Origin: Tritrichomonas musculus
Taxonomy: Eukaryota; Parabasalia; Tritrichomonadida; Tritrichomonadidae
Assembly: GCA_039105265.1 (NCBI GenBank)
Contig: JAPFFF010000037.1
Span: 1,207,501 to 1,271,500, forward strand
Direction: 5' to 3'
Length of the DNA: 64,000 nt
Shown: positions 28,219 to 40,041 of the stretch, piece by piece
How the letters are laid out: each line of letters opens with the position of its first letter
Position numbering within the stretch: the first letter of the stretch is position 1
The notes under the pieces: generated by a model
What the model was told of the DNA's origin: nothing
The model's input: the letters and a program-made list of their open reading frames with translations, nothing else
Databases searched by the model: none
Translations under genes and position numbers: made by a program

Positions 28219-29991
28219 TCAAGCATCTAATTTAAATCTAGGTATTGATTGAATATTATTTTTTTCATCAACAACTCTATATAATCCATTAGCAAACCCA
28301 ATAACTTTATATTTACCTGGTTGCACATTTGTCCTTCTTTTCATCATTCCATCCTTTTCATTATACAGTTTAACACTCATACCTTTATTTAAATAAAATC
28401 CATCACTCATCATAATATTATAGTTCTCTTTGCATATATTCATAACAATATATGATTCAAGTTCTTTATCTTCTTGGACCATCTTTGGTGATACGCTTAC
28501 TCCAGCTCTGCTGGAGGTATTATAGGCACTATCTCTAGCTGTGTTATGTGGATGTTTAAAATAACCAATTGCATATTTAGATAATGTTTTATGTGGTGCA
28601 TTATTATATTGTCTCACTAATTCATTCATAATAGATGGTGTAATAATTCCTACACTCATGTTATAAGCCATATCTCTTAATGTTCTAATAACTCTATCAA
28701 TTAATCCTAATGAACTATGCATAGGGTCAGTTTTTGTTTGTTTCTGCTCACGTTTCATAAAATCTGGATAATTACCCATTTTCATTCTTGGTGCAGTTCT
28801 CCAATGAATACCATGAGAATTATAATAATTTTGTGCCTTTCTTGAGTTAAACGAACCTTCTCCATCAAATGTTAAATGCTTAATAATGACACCTGATTTT
28901 ATTATTTTATCGAGTGTCTTTAAATAGTTATCAGCTGATTTTTCATATTTAGCAAAGCGTTGTCTTTTCTCACTATTTTCTGAGTCATTGTCAAACAAAA
29001 TTTGGTTCACTAATTCAACATATAAATATCTTGTGTTAACGTTTATCATAACAAGATAACACAGTTTATCTACAAACATCAAATCAATAATATATGAATA
29101 TCTCGATGATACTTTATGCAATTGATACTTTTTATTTGATTTTAATGGGAAATATGATGTATGTTCATATATATTAACCTTCTTACCAGGAAATATTCTT
29201 TGTAATGCTCTAACCTTATTAGCTGATTTGAATCCAATATAATTTTGCTCTTCTGGAATAGTATAGGTAGTATGCGTTGTTGGCTGATAATAAAATTTGT
29301 AAACATATCTATTATACCATTCATCTAATGATAATGATGTTTGTCCCCAATTTTGACTAACTCTAGCGAATTCATCTTTATTTAATAATCTCTCATGATT
29401 AAATACGACAAAATCATTTAGTTTATCAGTGAATGTGTCCCTTAATATGTGTCTTTGAGGTGTCTCAGATTCTTGTCTTTTATTCCATTCTTCAACAAAT
29501 ATATCATATAATCTTCTAAAATCATCTTCAGTTATTGGAAGTTTATTATTTTCTGATAACAATGAACGTGCTTGACTTATAGTATATTTTTGTTTGTTAT
29601 TCAGTTTTTCGAATAATCTATTTTTACACTTTTGATATGTATTCATATATTTTTTATGCCTCTGATATGCTATACTATCAAGTAATTTTTCATGAATTTC
29701 TTTGTAGTTAATTGATATAAAATTCCTTATTTGTATATTATCATTTTCTGTAAATATTTTGTCATAATAATATGTAATATTTCTATAATCCCAAGTATCA
29801 TGTTTATAATGAAAATCTTCGGTTAATGTGTCATGTATTTCTCTACATATCCATTTTCTAACTGTATTGTAAATAAAGATAAAATCATTATTTCCTTCAA
29901 TATCTGCTATATCATCTTTGTATCTCTGTTCATTTATTATAGCATTTATTATTTTATCCGTGTTATTATAAAGTAAATTACTAGTATTCAT
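28219..29991 (-). CDS. Maverick B integrase
   Basis: 590 codons. Long helical N-terminal region (1-270) of the c-integrase type, then the RNase-H-fold core: first Asp near 304 in YIIDLMFVD, second near 375 in LTFDGEG, and third position Asp in LGLIDRVIRTLRDM, 55 residues further. Compared with the D-D-35-E layout the loop is about 20 residues longer and Glu is replaced by Asp. The C-terminus has an SH3/chromo-like beta segment ending in GLYRVVDEKNNIQSIPRF; this tail is found as a remnant at 13420-13527. A GC-rich hairpin (28500-28516) codes for SSRAG near the C-terminal third. The frame is intact, so it may be functional. Confidence 0.9.
   Translation of the reverse strand: MNTSNLLYNNTDKIINAIINEQRYKDDIADIEGNNDFIFIYNTVRKWICREIHDTLTEDFHYKHDTWDYRNITYYYDKIFTENDNIQIRNFISINYKEIHEKLLDSIAYQRHKKYMNTYQKCKNRLFEKLNNKQKYTISQARSLLSENNKLPITEDDFRRLYDIFVEEWNKRQESETPQRHILRDTFTDKLNDFVVFNHERLLNKDEFARVSQNWGQTSLSLDEWYNRYVYKFYYQPTTHTTYTIPEEQNYIGFKSANKVRALQRIFPGKKVNIYEHTSYFPLKSNKKYQLHKVSSRYSYIIDLMFVDKLCYLVMINVNTRYLYVELVNQILFDNDSENSEKRQRFAKYEKSADNYLKTLDKIIKSGVIIKHLTFDGEGSFNSRKAQNYYNSHGIHWRTAPRMKMGNYPDFMKREQKQTKTDPMHSSLGLIDRVIRTLRDMAYNMSVGIITPSIMNELVRQYNNAPHKTLSKYAIGYFKHPHNTARDSAYNTSSRAGVSVSPKMVQEDKELESYIVMNICKENYNIMMSDGFYLNKGMSVKLYNEKDGMMKRRTNVQPGKYKVIGFANGLYRVVDEKNNIQSIPRFKLDA
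28500..28516. repeat. GC-rich hairpin inside the integrase gene
   Basis: CTCCAGC-TCT-GCTGGAG, a perfect 7-bp stem with a 3-nt loop within AT-rich coding sequence. Confidence 0.75.
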
Positions 29992-30008
29992 TTTTTATTT
30001 AGTATTAA

Positions 30009-30116
30009 ATGACCAACGAAGTTGCTCAGAGCATGCGCATGAACCAGCAAGATTGCCTCACACTACCACCTCTTAAACAATGGCACGAAAGAAAAACATT
30101 TGCATCATCAACACTT
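30009..30116 (+). pseudogene. 5' half of a 90-codon basic Maverick B gene
   Basis: Thirty-six codons from ATG 30009 up to the left end of element C. The frame continues without loss at 52253, after the matching duplication CACTT. Sequence MTNEVAQSMRMNQQ... then WHERKTF. Function unknown; basic, possibly DNA-binding. It stands downstream of the integrase in opposite orientation. Confidence 0.75.
30112..30116. repeat. target-site duplication (left) of Maverick C
   Basis: CACTT immediately before the terminus AGTAGTATAG; identical to 52248-52252. Confidence 0.75.
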
Positions 30117-30159
30117 AGTAGTATAGTATAGGCTGGGATTCATTCTTCACCCCAGCCTA
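30117..30159 (+). repeat. left terminus of Maverick C with subterminal hairpin
   Basis: AGTAGTATA is followed by GTATAGGCTGGG, which pairs with CCCAGCCTACAC (11 of 12) around a 13-nt loop. A' has a comparable fold directly after AGTAGTATAC. 30160-30363 carries GC-richer non-coding DNA with no gene seen. Confidence 0.7.
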
Positions 30160-30363
30160 CACTGCTCGCCACCAAGCTCAGGTACACCTTCGCTTGGGCC
30201 TCGCTACCCGGCCAAATACCCTCTGAAAACCTATCGTAAGTACACACCCTCTACTTTCACTATTCCACCAATGTCATTTCCAAGGTATGGAGTAGTTTTT
30301 GAGCTTTCTAATGGTGTTTTTTGAATTCTACACCCGAAAAAATATCTATCAACTTTTTGTATT

Positions 30364-33300
30364 TTACAGTAATGAATGTATTACATTCTTAGTGTTATCT
30401 GCAGCTAAGATACCATTTGATGTAAAGAATGAAGAATTAATCAATATGTAATTAACTGTTGCATTGATCATGAGATTGCTACTACTTAATGGAAATTCAA
30501 TATTGTTTAACCAGATCTTAGTTGGTTCACATTGATATTCAAACTTAGGTGAATTATTAACGTTGAATGATATATTGATTTTGATTTCGTTTACACTGGT
30601 AACATTATCTCTGGTTTCATTATAAGTCAAATAGAGTGTTCCATCATATTCGTCAAGTTGTTTCTCGAATTGATAACGAATGCTTGTACTATTCGGTACG
30701 CTGAATGTGTACTTGATTCGTGCTATTTTATTCATCAACGCGTTTAACTTAGTTTTTAATGATTCGTTCTCTTGCTGTAGATTTGATATCTGACTGTTCA
30801 TTGTTACGATTTTAGCGACATTATCACCTACTAACTTGGCTAGATCTTGATGAGATTTAGCATATTTATTCAACTCACTCTTCAACGCATATCCATCGAG
30901 ATCAACCATAGTAGCATAATCAGTCAAATCAACAGGTTCAGGAATCTCACTTTTCAATGCTATTTTATCTTGTTTCAATATTCTTTCCGCTAATATTAAT
31001 TTGGTATCGAAATAGTCTTCCCCGTTATCGATATAAAAGCACAGACCATTACTATCACTCTTATAATAAGTTAAGTAATAAGTTGTTCCATCAATTTCAA
31101 AATCGACATTAACATCTCCATCATCAGTAATAACACCATTATAATCAAACAAATAATCAAACTCTTTTACAAAGCCATCGTTATTTGATATTGTTCCAAC
31201 AAGGTGAATTCCACTATTCAATTTTATTTTGACCTCCCACGTTCCGGAATTATCTTGGACATTTTCAAAAGGCACATCGACAGCATCTTTATATATCAAA
31301 TCATTTTTGCTTCGATATTTTGCATCTGCTTCCTCTTTTGTATACAGGTTATCCATATTAACCATATTATTTTTTAATTCATCTAATGCTTCATTTACTT
31401 CATCAACAGTTGGGAATTCATTTAAAGTCGTAGCTAGAGCTGTATCATTCTTTTCTATCTACTCATGTAATGTATCTATCTTCTTATGTAAAGCATCTAT
31501 ATCACAAGTATATGCTAAATCATTTGTAGTAAATTCCATTCTTCTTTTTGCTGTATTCTCTTTGATGCTGATTCCACTAACCCTATGTTTATTTGGGTTT
31601 GATATAACAAATGTTTTGTCATTCATAGTGCAGCTAGGAAAATCAGTTGTTCCTTGGTAATTAATTGTTCCACCAGTAATATTAATAGTAACTATATTCT
31701 CTTCATAATCAACATCATTGTATTCACTAACTTTTTGCACCAAAAATCGTGCTTTGATTGTTCCATCTGTTATAACATCTTCTGCTTCCAAATGGACCTC
31801 GCCATTAACATATTTACCAACAACATCTATTATGTCATCTCTAACCAAATCTGTTGATGACACACTCTTCTCTACAGTAGTCGCTAATGTTTTTATCATT
31901 GGTTTCATCGTATGACGGAATCTCTTACACATATCCATTGTTGAAGTTAATGTCATGGCTACTTTGGACGGATCATCAAGTTCATCAGTAAAGTTTATTT
32001 CATTAACTGGTACATACTCCTCATCGCACCAAGCTATAATATTATTTAGTTTATCTTTGTTAGATAACGAACGCATCATTCTACTAACTGGAATAGATAC
32101 CATATCACCAAAGAATACATCAGCTCCAATATCAGGTAGTTCGTCAGTGAGCTTACCAGCAATGTCTTCTACAACATTTGTACCAACATCAGACACCTTG
32201 GTTACAGTATTTATTAATTCCCTACCCCCAGTTTGTGCTGCTTTAGATGCAAATGATAATGCTTTACCAGCAACACCAATACCAGTAGCACCTAATACAC
32301 AACCAACAGCACCTAAAGCAATACCTATGTTAGCTTTCATATCTACCTTATCCACTTCTTTTTGTAAATATTTTGTCTTCGCTGCTTGTTCTGCCATCTC
32401 TGAGTTCAATGTCTCTACATTGTTCTTTATATCTTTCACGTCATAAGAAACCACATCAACAGTATTTGTAACCATGTTTAGATCTGATCGCATAGTCATA
32501 ATGTTATCAGCTGTAATTATCTTCGAAGAAGTAATATTGAAGTCCGTATACAAAGTTGTGGCTGCATCTGGTCTTGGAGTAATCTCATAAAATTGTTGTT
32601 GAATAATGTACTTAAAAGCATTTGTTGTTGGATCCCAGTTAACTTCTTCTATAGGATCCGTGTACTGTTGACGTAAATAGAGTTCGATATCTCTAGTCGC
32701 TATGTTAATGTTACTGCTGGACCAATAATAGTTAATTTTTTCAATACTATCTAATTCAGCAATCAAATCTATGTCGTACCCATAATGTTCGTTCTTATGT
32801 AGTTCATCCCATCTAAAAGTAAGCCTGTTACTCGCTCCATCAAGTGACATATCGTAAACAATTTTGTCTATACGGTTCAACAACGACTCTACCTCTTCTT
32901 TATTACTGTTTTGGATCTGTAATTGTAGCGGTAAATAATCGTATCCTTCTTTAGTATATATCTCTACTGTTGAATCACATCTATCTATTTCTATGCTATG
33001 TGCAGAACCATTTGCCTCTGTACCATCTTTGAACAACAACTTTGTAGTGCCATTGGCGAACATCACTTTCATGAAATTTTCATTAGTATCATCCAACAAC
33101 ATCTTATTCCATTCACTACGTTTGCATCTGACATAGCATCCACTTGCTCCATAATTATTTTTGTTTACACGAAGATATTGCTTACTGCTCTCTATTTTCC
33201 CATTGCTACGTCCTTGCATGTTCTCTCCAACCCATTTTGTTCCATCCCATATTAGGCTCCATCTATTACCAAAACAGTGTTCAGTAAATGTAAAATTAAG

Positions 33301-34026
33301 GTTAATGGGTATTGTATAATCATTTGGAATTCGATATATCATCTTGTAGTAATCAACTGAGTCGACATTCACTGTAGTTACGACACTTGGTTTATAAAAG
33401 TAATGAACATCTGATTCATACAACTGAAGAGCATTACGCGCATCTATTACATCACACTTGACTACTGGCTTCTTCGCAACCATCGAGTCTTGCTTTAGTA
33501 AGTACTGTATCGATAGCTCCCCATTCATGTATAATGAATATGGATTCACACCGAGTCTAGTATCAAATGCTATAAAGAACTCAGGGCCGAATGTAGTCCA
33601 ATGTGTGACCATACATTTAAGATCAGTACGACATGTAATACACGGACCTTTTGCTTGATGATTTTCAACGTATGCAGTAAATTCTTTCACTAGATTGCCT
33701 TCATAATCGTATATCACTTCTTTCCTAAGTATGAATTTGAATACGACAGTTACGTCAGGAGCAGCTATTATCTTATTTAGTACGTCATTTGACATATTAA
33801 TTTTCAGGATGTTGTAGTTAGCCATCGACAGTGATTCATCTTTATAGGCTGTTATGTTCTCATTTTTGATTTCATATTCAGGATAACCTTCTACTTCTTC
33901 AAACCAGCTTCCTCCTTGTACATATCCATCCAAATCACTCAGCGTTAATAATTCACTTCCTTTCCTAGTAGCATCTCCTACCTTAAATTGTATGTCTCCA
34001 ATGAATTTTGTTGTCGTCTCGTCCAT
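30364..34026 (-). pseudogene. fibre gene C1, split by an in-frame amber codon
   Basis: ATG 34026 to stop at 30364 would be 1,220 residues, but TAG at 31459-31461 interrupts it in frame; coding character and frame continue directly after it. Features: the family module ITSSKIITADNIMTMRSDL followed by a coiled coil; a hydrophobic Gly/Ala segment (ALGAVGCVLGATGIGVAG); after the amber, the tail-fibre-like YTKEEADAKYRSKNDL and ALKSEIPEPVDLTDY repeats; a C-terminal beta-rich domain unlike those of fibres A and D. Likely virion fibre. Without read-through it would give an 855-residue protein lacking the C-terminal part. Confidence 0.75.
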
Positions 34027-34053
34027 TTAAGTCCAAAAAAATAATTCTCTATT

Positions 34054-37000
34054 CTACTCTATATTTGCGCACTTCTTCTCTAATGTAGCAAGTCTTGTCT
34101 CAAGAGTATCAATATATGCATCCTTCTGGTCTATCATTTCCTTCACTTCTGCTTTAGTAATATAAGCAGTCATATCTATATCTTCTAATGGATGCTTATT
34201 ATCGAGTTCTTTTATTTTCTCGCACATGAATGCTATTGTACCCTTTAAAGTATCGCGATATGTCTTTGCAATATTAATACATGTATCAAATGAAACCATC
34301 ATCTTATCAGCATCCTTCATTGTTATTTCAAGTTCGGGTTCATCATCTGTTTCTTCATGATATGCCCATGCAAGAATCTTTTCTAATACATCTTCCTCTG
34401 CTAATGTTTCTGGGTTATCATTACGACGGAACCAACTTGGAATATTAAATAATCCTATTCTATTTGCTACATATGCTTCTGCTGCTACCCCTGCTATAGC
34501 TGCTGCATCACCAGGATGATGTCTAACAAACTGCCATTGACCATGTAAGAACCTTCTAGCAACATAACCTACTGCTCCCATAATAACCTGGGTAGTTGCA
34601 CTTATAACACCATCTTGTTGGTACATTTCTATCACTCCATTCACAATATTAATTACATGTAGTCTTCTTCTATCTATTGTAGCAACTACATTTCCATTAT
34701 ATAGTACTTGTGTTATTTCTTCACCAGTTGTTTCATCTAATGTGTCATTAAAAGCTAAAAGATTACCATGAGAATAAATATTATCCATTAGTTCTCCTCT
34801 TTGTTCATCACTCATTTGTTCTATCATTCTTGCTGTTATTGCTGGTGTTGTTCCTGGTACTGTCCAAGTATCTGTTGTGGCAACAAGGTCATAATGCTGA
34901 TATCTAACTCCATTTGCATTGACTTCTATTTGTGAATTTATTCCAACAAATCGTACTTGACCTCCACTAATATTTGCTGTTGTTGGAGCAGAATAATCAA
35001 TAGTAGCAACAATTGGGTCAATAGTCTCTCCTCTATGGTCAATAATATTTATCCATGCCTCCATTGTTTGGTCATTCAAGTAAGGTTCTAAACCAATATC
35101 TCCATTTTGAACAAATGGTAAATTTAGTCTATCTTGCATCGATAATTGTTCAATATCTCTCGCTGTGTATGTTGTTCCATCCCATTCTATTGACCAATTA
35201 TTATCAGTAGCTCTATGTATTCTATCTGTCATCTCAATATCAGCTGGCCTTATTAGAGTCCTTCGTTGAAATACATTATTATGGATAATGAGTTGGTCAT
35301 TATAAAACAAATCATATACATTAAACCACTCTCTTCCATGATATTGGATACGTAAGATATCAGGATGATTAGCAACTAATGCATTTCGTTCTTCTCTTGT
35401 CAAATCAGCTATGTCTTCTAAGGTATACTGAGTTCCAGCAATATCAATAACAGGAACTTGATTCCTAAGTGCAATCGTAGTTGATGCCGTATTTGTCATT
35501 GTAGTCTGTGGTACAGTTATATCTGTTCGAATCTCATCTGTTTCATCTGTAACAACTTGTGGCTGAACTTCTCTATGAGTTCTCACTAATGATTGTTCAG
35601 TGGTTGTGATAGTATTAGTTGCATTATCAGTATCATTATCAGTTATTGTAATCGAGGATGAATTAATATTTAATGTTTCAGTTCCATTCGTATCTGGTCT
35701 ATTCCTAAAGAAGTGTAAGACATTCGAACCAAGTGTAGCAATAGCATTTCCTAACTGAGTCAGTGCATGTGTTGTCGAAAGGACAACCTGTGTTGCTGAA
35801 AATGTTGAAATAGCTCCAGCCACAGGTATTTGAACAGTTGTTGTAGTTGGCAAAAATCTTTCCATAGTCATCTTATCAGCCTTCAAATCAACATTCACCA
35901 AAAACTTACCTTGAAAGCCACTACCTCCATCACCTGGATAACCACTACCTCCACCTCCACCTCCTCCACCATTTCCTCCTGGCCCAGGGAATGGTGTTGT
36001 TTGATATGTATTAATATTTACTGAGTTATTGGACATATTTAATGTTGAGAGTACCCCTGCAATCGATACTACTGAAGCTAGAATATTTAAAATCGTATTT
36101 GCAACTGATATACCTTGTTTAATACTATCAGTATATTCATTATACATGGCTTGAATTCTCATTTGCTCAGCTAGATTATCAACTGTCTGTTTCAATAAAG
36201 CATAATCATATTGCAATATGTCAGTAATTCCTCCAACAACATTTAAGTCTCTTCTCATCGTCATGATATTATCAGCCCATATAATCTTTGATGAATAAAT
36301 ATTTAAATCTGTTGATATAGTTGAACAGTTTCTTGGATCTGGTTCTACTTCATAAAATTGTTCTTGTAAGATTATGTTAAATGGATTAACTTTTACATCA
36401 AATTCAAATAATTCTTTTTCCATGTATATTCGAATGTTCTTATGATTAAATCCTTCAATGATTTTAATGGAATACCTTTTTTCTCGATGATAATTAAATG
36501 ATTCTAGACAAGGATTTGATCCATAAGTGTGCATGACTCCAGAATTAATACAGTGTTCAGGATGACAATCCCATTTTAATTCTGTTATGTTTCCATTAAT
36601 ATTTAAATCTGCATAAACATATAATCCGTCTTCTTCTTGTAATCCGCTTGGTGCATCAACATACATTCTAGCTTGTTCATATTTATTTCCATCTTGTGTG
36701 AAAGTACCTGAACTGCTAGGATCAAAAACTGCAGTTGTTCCTACGTTTAATATGGTTCCATCTTTCTTAACAACTCTCCAATTTGTAAGATAGTCTTTTA
36801 GTATGTGAGCATAATTATCATCATCTGTTAAATCTTCTTTTATTGTTCCTTTTATCCATTTCCCAATTAGTTCGTTCTTTTTGATTATTATTGCTGGAGC
36901 TCCGCTATTATTATTCATGTATGATATTTTTGCTGTAAACACATTTTGACAGTTATTTCCTGTCCAATTTTTTCCATCCCATATTAATTCCCAAGTGTGC

Positions 37001-39333
37001 CTAAATAAATAGTCCTTGAACCTAAATACCATATTCAATGATAAATCATAATCTTTATCTATATCCCATCTCATACAATAATAATTGGATTCTTCATATA
37101 CCTGAGATGGTCTATATAAATATAATTGATCTGATTCCTTCAAGGTAAAATACTTGGAGTCAGTTGATGGAGTAGAGGGAACAACTTCATAGATTGCTTG
37201 ATATTTGGAGACCAATGAGTTATATTGATTTCGAAATACTTCTAATATATCATCATCAATCTCAATTACAATTTTATTTCCATCAGGGTCAACAATATCA
37301 AAGCTATTTTCATCATCAGTATTAACAACGTCATTATCATCAACTTCAAGTGTACGAGCATGAGGAGCAGGAGGATGTCGTGTAATCTTATTTAAAATCC
37401 ATTGGGCACCTCTTCCTATTGGTTCGAAAAGGGCAGCTATTAGAATTACACATAAACAAAATGCCCCAACGCCTAAACCCCCAGCGATTGCATATACAAG
37501 TATTACATAAACATACAGAATTAAATCAGAATAACCTCCTATATATTGCCAAAATTGAGCATCTATCCAATTTCCGCCTATCTGTATAATATTATTAACT
37601 AAATTTGGGTAGTTCATGATAAAATCAACTATGAAGTGCCATAAGTTGCTCCAAAATAATGTAAATGAGCTATATGCTATTTTAATCATTCGAATTCCTT
37701 CATTCTTTAATTCATCAATTTTGTTATTAAGTCTTGGTGTCAATTCTTTTATCTCATCAATGACCTGATGCAAATCTACATCCTTAAAGTCAGCATCTGC
37801 ATCTTCTCCTCCAATATAAAAGATTACCCCCACTTTTTCATTATCTTTAACAGCTTCATATGCAATATCCACAATACTATCAATACCATACCAGATAAAA
37901 TAAAATAAGTTATATATAATCTTCATAAATTCTTTTGTCGCAAAAGCAATTGTTTTATAAGTTAATTTAATAGGCTGTTTAGCAAGAGATAGGGTAGTTG
38001 AAATGATATTATACAATAAGTCTTTTATCCATCCTATTGTCTTTTTACTATATAACCAATACTTAGATACATTGATTGTGAGTTCTTCTGGTTCTATAAT
38101 TTTTGGAATCTTATTTTCTTCGAGTTTCTTTAATTCATCAGTAGTGGGAATTTCATAAACCATATCATCTTGGTTAACTAACTCCTTTGGTGGCTCAGTT
38201 GGAGTAGGTGTAGGCGTAGGTGTAGGCGTAGGAGTAGGAGTTGTTTCATCAATTTCTATTTTAACCTCATGTATTTCAGGTTCACCAGTTGTTTTATTAA
38301 TTAAGCACATAGAAGTATTTCCACCTGTTAAGTTCAAGAGGGTCTCATAAGATATAGTTTGATCATTTAACGCATCTATCCATTTAGTAATATTAGCAGC
38401 TGTTGTATTTGTTTTATTAACAAAGTCTTTCATGTTAGTTATGTTAGTCTCATTGACATCATAGGTAGTTTCATTAGTAGTTTCATTAACCTTTTCATCA
38501 ACATATTTAACAGGTTCTACCTCAGTAAAATTAACAGTATTATTTGCTATCCATTTAGATATATTTTCATTACTTGTACTTATATCTTGTATTATAGCGT
38601 CCATACTTTCTGGTTTCTTGTCCTCCGTTTCATAAGTTAAGGCTTGAGTAGTTTTATCTACATGTTCAACAATTATTTTTAAATCAGATAGTTTAGACCA
38701 ATCGATACTAGGTGCAATTGCATTATTTACATCATCTATATTTTTAATCATTAAGTTCATTACATTTAGCATACCTTGATGATTCTGTGTAAGTGCTTCT
38801 ATTAGTTTCTTGTGTGTACTAACATCATATGATTCTGTTATTATTTCTTTATCATTTACCTCACCTGTAAAATAGTTTAATGTAGCACCAGGTGCAATAC
38901 CAGAATCTACGTCATCCTTCATTTTAGCTAGAAAGGTATGTAAATTAGTAGCACTATCTCGTAGTCTTTCATAGAGCTTATTGAAGCTTGCACAATATTG
39001 TATTTTTGGTGTCAGTGTACCGTCAGTATTCCATGTATAAATACCTTTCCCTGCCATAAGATTAAGCGCACCAAAGTTTTCGAATCCATTTTTTTCGAAA
39101 TAATCACCAACTATTTTTTCATCTATTTCAGCTTTGTTGTAGATACAATTAAATTGCACCATTTCGCCAGGTTCAATAGTGTTTTCAATGTTTAGTCGTT
39201 TACCATCTTCTTCATCAATAGTGATTTCTATATCATTTGATTTGAGTTTATATGCTTCCTTGCTCTTTGCAGAATACAGTGCCAAAGACATTTTATCAGA
39301 AATTAAATTATGTTGTATAGTGTTCAGAGTCAA
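34054..39333 (-). CDS. giant fibre/surface protein C2 with membrane segments
   Basis: 1,759 codons, ending in TAG. N-terminal 1-360 helical, with Asn/Thr-rich regions; a Thr-Pro dipeptide run at about 364-377; hydrophobic helices near 470-495 and 548-574 and a strong transmembrane stretch about 600-634 (VYVILVYAIAGGLGVGAFCL). Then a domain with WSKLS/RPSQVY-like strands, the family module NIYSSKIIWADNIMTMRRDL plus coiled coil, a Gly-rich linker (about 1111-1144), and a final coiled coil (YIDTLETRLATLEKKC). It overlaps the divergent penton-like gene by 24 nt at its start. Presumably a virion or host-membrane attachment protein; function not proven. Confidence 0.7.
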   Translation of the reverse strand: MTLNTIQHNLISDKMSLALYSAKSKEAYKLKSNDIEITIDEEDGKRLNIENTIEPGEMVQFNCIYNKAEIDEKIVGDYFEKNGFENFGALNLMAGKGIYTWNTDGTLTPKIQYCASFNKLYERLRDSATNLHTFLAKMKDDVDSGIAPGATLNYFTGEVNDKEIITESYDVSTHKKLIEALTQNHQGMLNVMNLMIKNIDDVNNAIAPSIDWSKLSDLKIIVEHVDKTTQALTYETEDKKPESMDAIIQDISTSNENISKWIANNTVNFTEVEPVKYVDEKVNETTNETTYDVNETNITNMKDFVNKTNTTAANITKWIDALNDQTISYETLLNLTGGNTSMCLINKTTGEPEIHEVKIEIDETTPTPTPTPTPTPTPTEPPKELVNQDDMVYEIPTTDELKKLEENKIPKIIEPEELTINVSKYWLYSKKTIGWIKDLLYNIISTTLSLAKQPIKLTYKTIAFATKEFMKIIYNLFYFIWYGIDSIVDIAYEAVKDNEKVGVIFYIGGEDADADFKDVDLHQVIDEIKELTPRLNNKIDELKNEGIRMIKIAYSSFTLFWSNLWHFIVDFIMNYPNLVNNIIQIGGNWIDAQFWQYIGGYSDLILYVYVILVYAIAGGLGVGAFCLCVILIAALFEPIGRGAQWILNKITRHPPAPHARTLEVDDNDVVNTDDENSFDIVDPDGNKIVIEIDDDILEVFRNQYNSLVSKYQAIYEVVPSTPSTDSKYFTLKESDQLYLYRPSQVYEESNYYCMRWDIDKDYDLSLNMVFRFKDYLFRHTWELIWDGKNWTGNNCQNVFTAKISYMNNNSGAPAIIIKKNELIGKWIKGTIKEDLTDDDNYAHILKDYLTNWRVVKKDGTILNVGTTAVFDPSSSGTFTQDGNKYEQARMYVDAPSGLQEEDGLYVYADLNINGNITELKWDCHPEHCINSGVMHTYGSNPCLESFNYHREKRYSIKIIEGFNHKNIRIYMEKELFEFDVKVNPFNIILQEQFYEVEPDPRNCSTISTDLNIYSSKIIWADNIMTMRRDLNVVGGITDILQYDYALLKQTVDNLAEQMRIQAMYNEYTDSIKQGISVANTILNILASVVSIAGVLSTLNMSNNSVNINTYQTTPFPGPGGNGGGGGGGGSGYPGDGGSGFQGKFLVNVDLKADKMTMERFLPTTTTVQIPVAGAISTFSATQVVLSTTHALTQLGNAIATLGSNVLHFFRNRPDTNGTETLNINSSSITITDNDTDNATNTITTTEQSLVRTHREVQPQVVTDETDEIRTDITVPQTTMTNTASTTIALRNQVPVIDIAGTQYTLEDIADLTREERNALVANHPDILRIQYHGREWFNVYDLFYNDQLIIHNNVFQRRTLIRPADIEMTDRIHRATDNNWSIEWDGTTYTARDIEQLSMQDRLNLPFVQNGDIGLEPYLNDQTMEAWINIIDHRGETIDPIVATIDYSAPTTANISGGQVRFVGINSQIEVNANGVRYQHYDLVATTDTWTVPGTTPAITARMIEQMSDEQRGELMDNIYSHGNLLAFNDTLDETTGEEITQVLYNGNVVATIDRRRLHVINIVNGVIEMYQQDGVISATTQVIMGAVGYVARRFLHGQWQFVRHHPGDAAAIAGVAAEAYVANRIGLFNIPSWFRRNDNPETLAEEDVLEKILAWAYHEETDDEPELEITMKDADKMMVSFDTCINIAKTYRDTLKGTIAFMCEKIKELDNKHPLEDIDMTAYITKAEVKEMIDQKDAYIDTLETRLATLEKKCANIE

Positions 39334-40041
39334 CCAGGTAATTACAATACGGTAAGACTTAATATTGATATCCCATGGAAATGTCCATACGTGAAGTACT
39401 ATGTTTCATCTATTAATACCAAAGCCAACATATTAATGACAACTGCGGAAGATTATTTAATATTTACTACATCAAAGAGTGAGGTACGAATTGATTTCGA
39501 GGAGATGTATACCTATTCATTTGGATATCTAGTCAAATTTCTAAATTCTCGTCAGACTACTATCACCTTCAAGAATATCAATAACAGAACCATATCATTA
39601 ACACCTACTGAAAATATTACATTCAAGGAAGGAAGTCATAGAGCAAAATTGATTACTGGTTTGTTCAACTGCAAGGAATTTGATGTAAAAGCTAATGAAG
39701 AAAAAAATGTACCTGATCTACCTATACTTGATTTTGCCAATAAGTTGTATTTAGTTTCATTACAGGGGGTAGCAACTCATTCATCAATTGGAGACCAAGA
39801 ATATACCCCAAGCATCCTTGCAAACATTGACACAATGATAATGGATCAAGAGGCAATGATAGTTAACTATGACATGACTAAGCCAATAAAAATAAAAGTT
39901 AATACGGATTCATTAAAATATTTGGAAATGAGATTAGTTGATTTCATGTTTCAACCAGTAATATTAAAATCTCCTCTCTTCATTACCTTAAAAATAAAAC
40001 CAAGCCAAGAGGCTGATATATATGACATCCTTACTAAATGA
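39310..40041 (+). CDS. penton-like minor capsid protein of Maverick C
   Basis: 243 codons, divergent from fibre C2 and overlapping its start by 24 nt. Beta-rich throughout; ends with LKYLEMRLVDFMFQPV...LFITLKIKP, a strand-acidic-turn-strand pattern seen in single-jelly-roll pentons. The size also fits the penton of Polinton-like viruses. The gene overlaps the end of the convergent GIY-YIG gene by 8 nt. Assignment from size, context and pattern only. Confidence 0.6.
   Translation: MLYSVQSQPGNYNTVRLNIDIPWKCPYVKYYVSSINTKANILMTTAEDYLIFTTSKSEVRIDFEEMYTYSFGYLVKFLNSRQTTITFKNINNRTISLTPTENITFKEGSHRAKLITGLFNCKEFDVKANEEKNVPDLPILDFANKLYLVSLQGVATHSSIGDQEYTPSILANIDTMIMDQEAMIVNYDMTKPIKIKVNTDSLKYLEMRLVDFMFQPVILKSPLFITLKIKPSQEADIYDILTK

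Noticed and set aside
31459-31461. Evidence for a genetic code with reassigned TAG
   Set aside because: TAG ends the ankyrin gene and fibre C2 in the expected places, so it acts as a stop.
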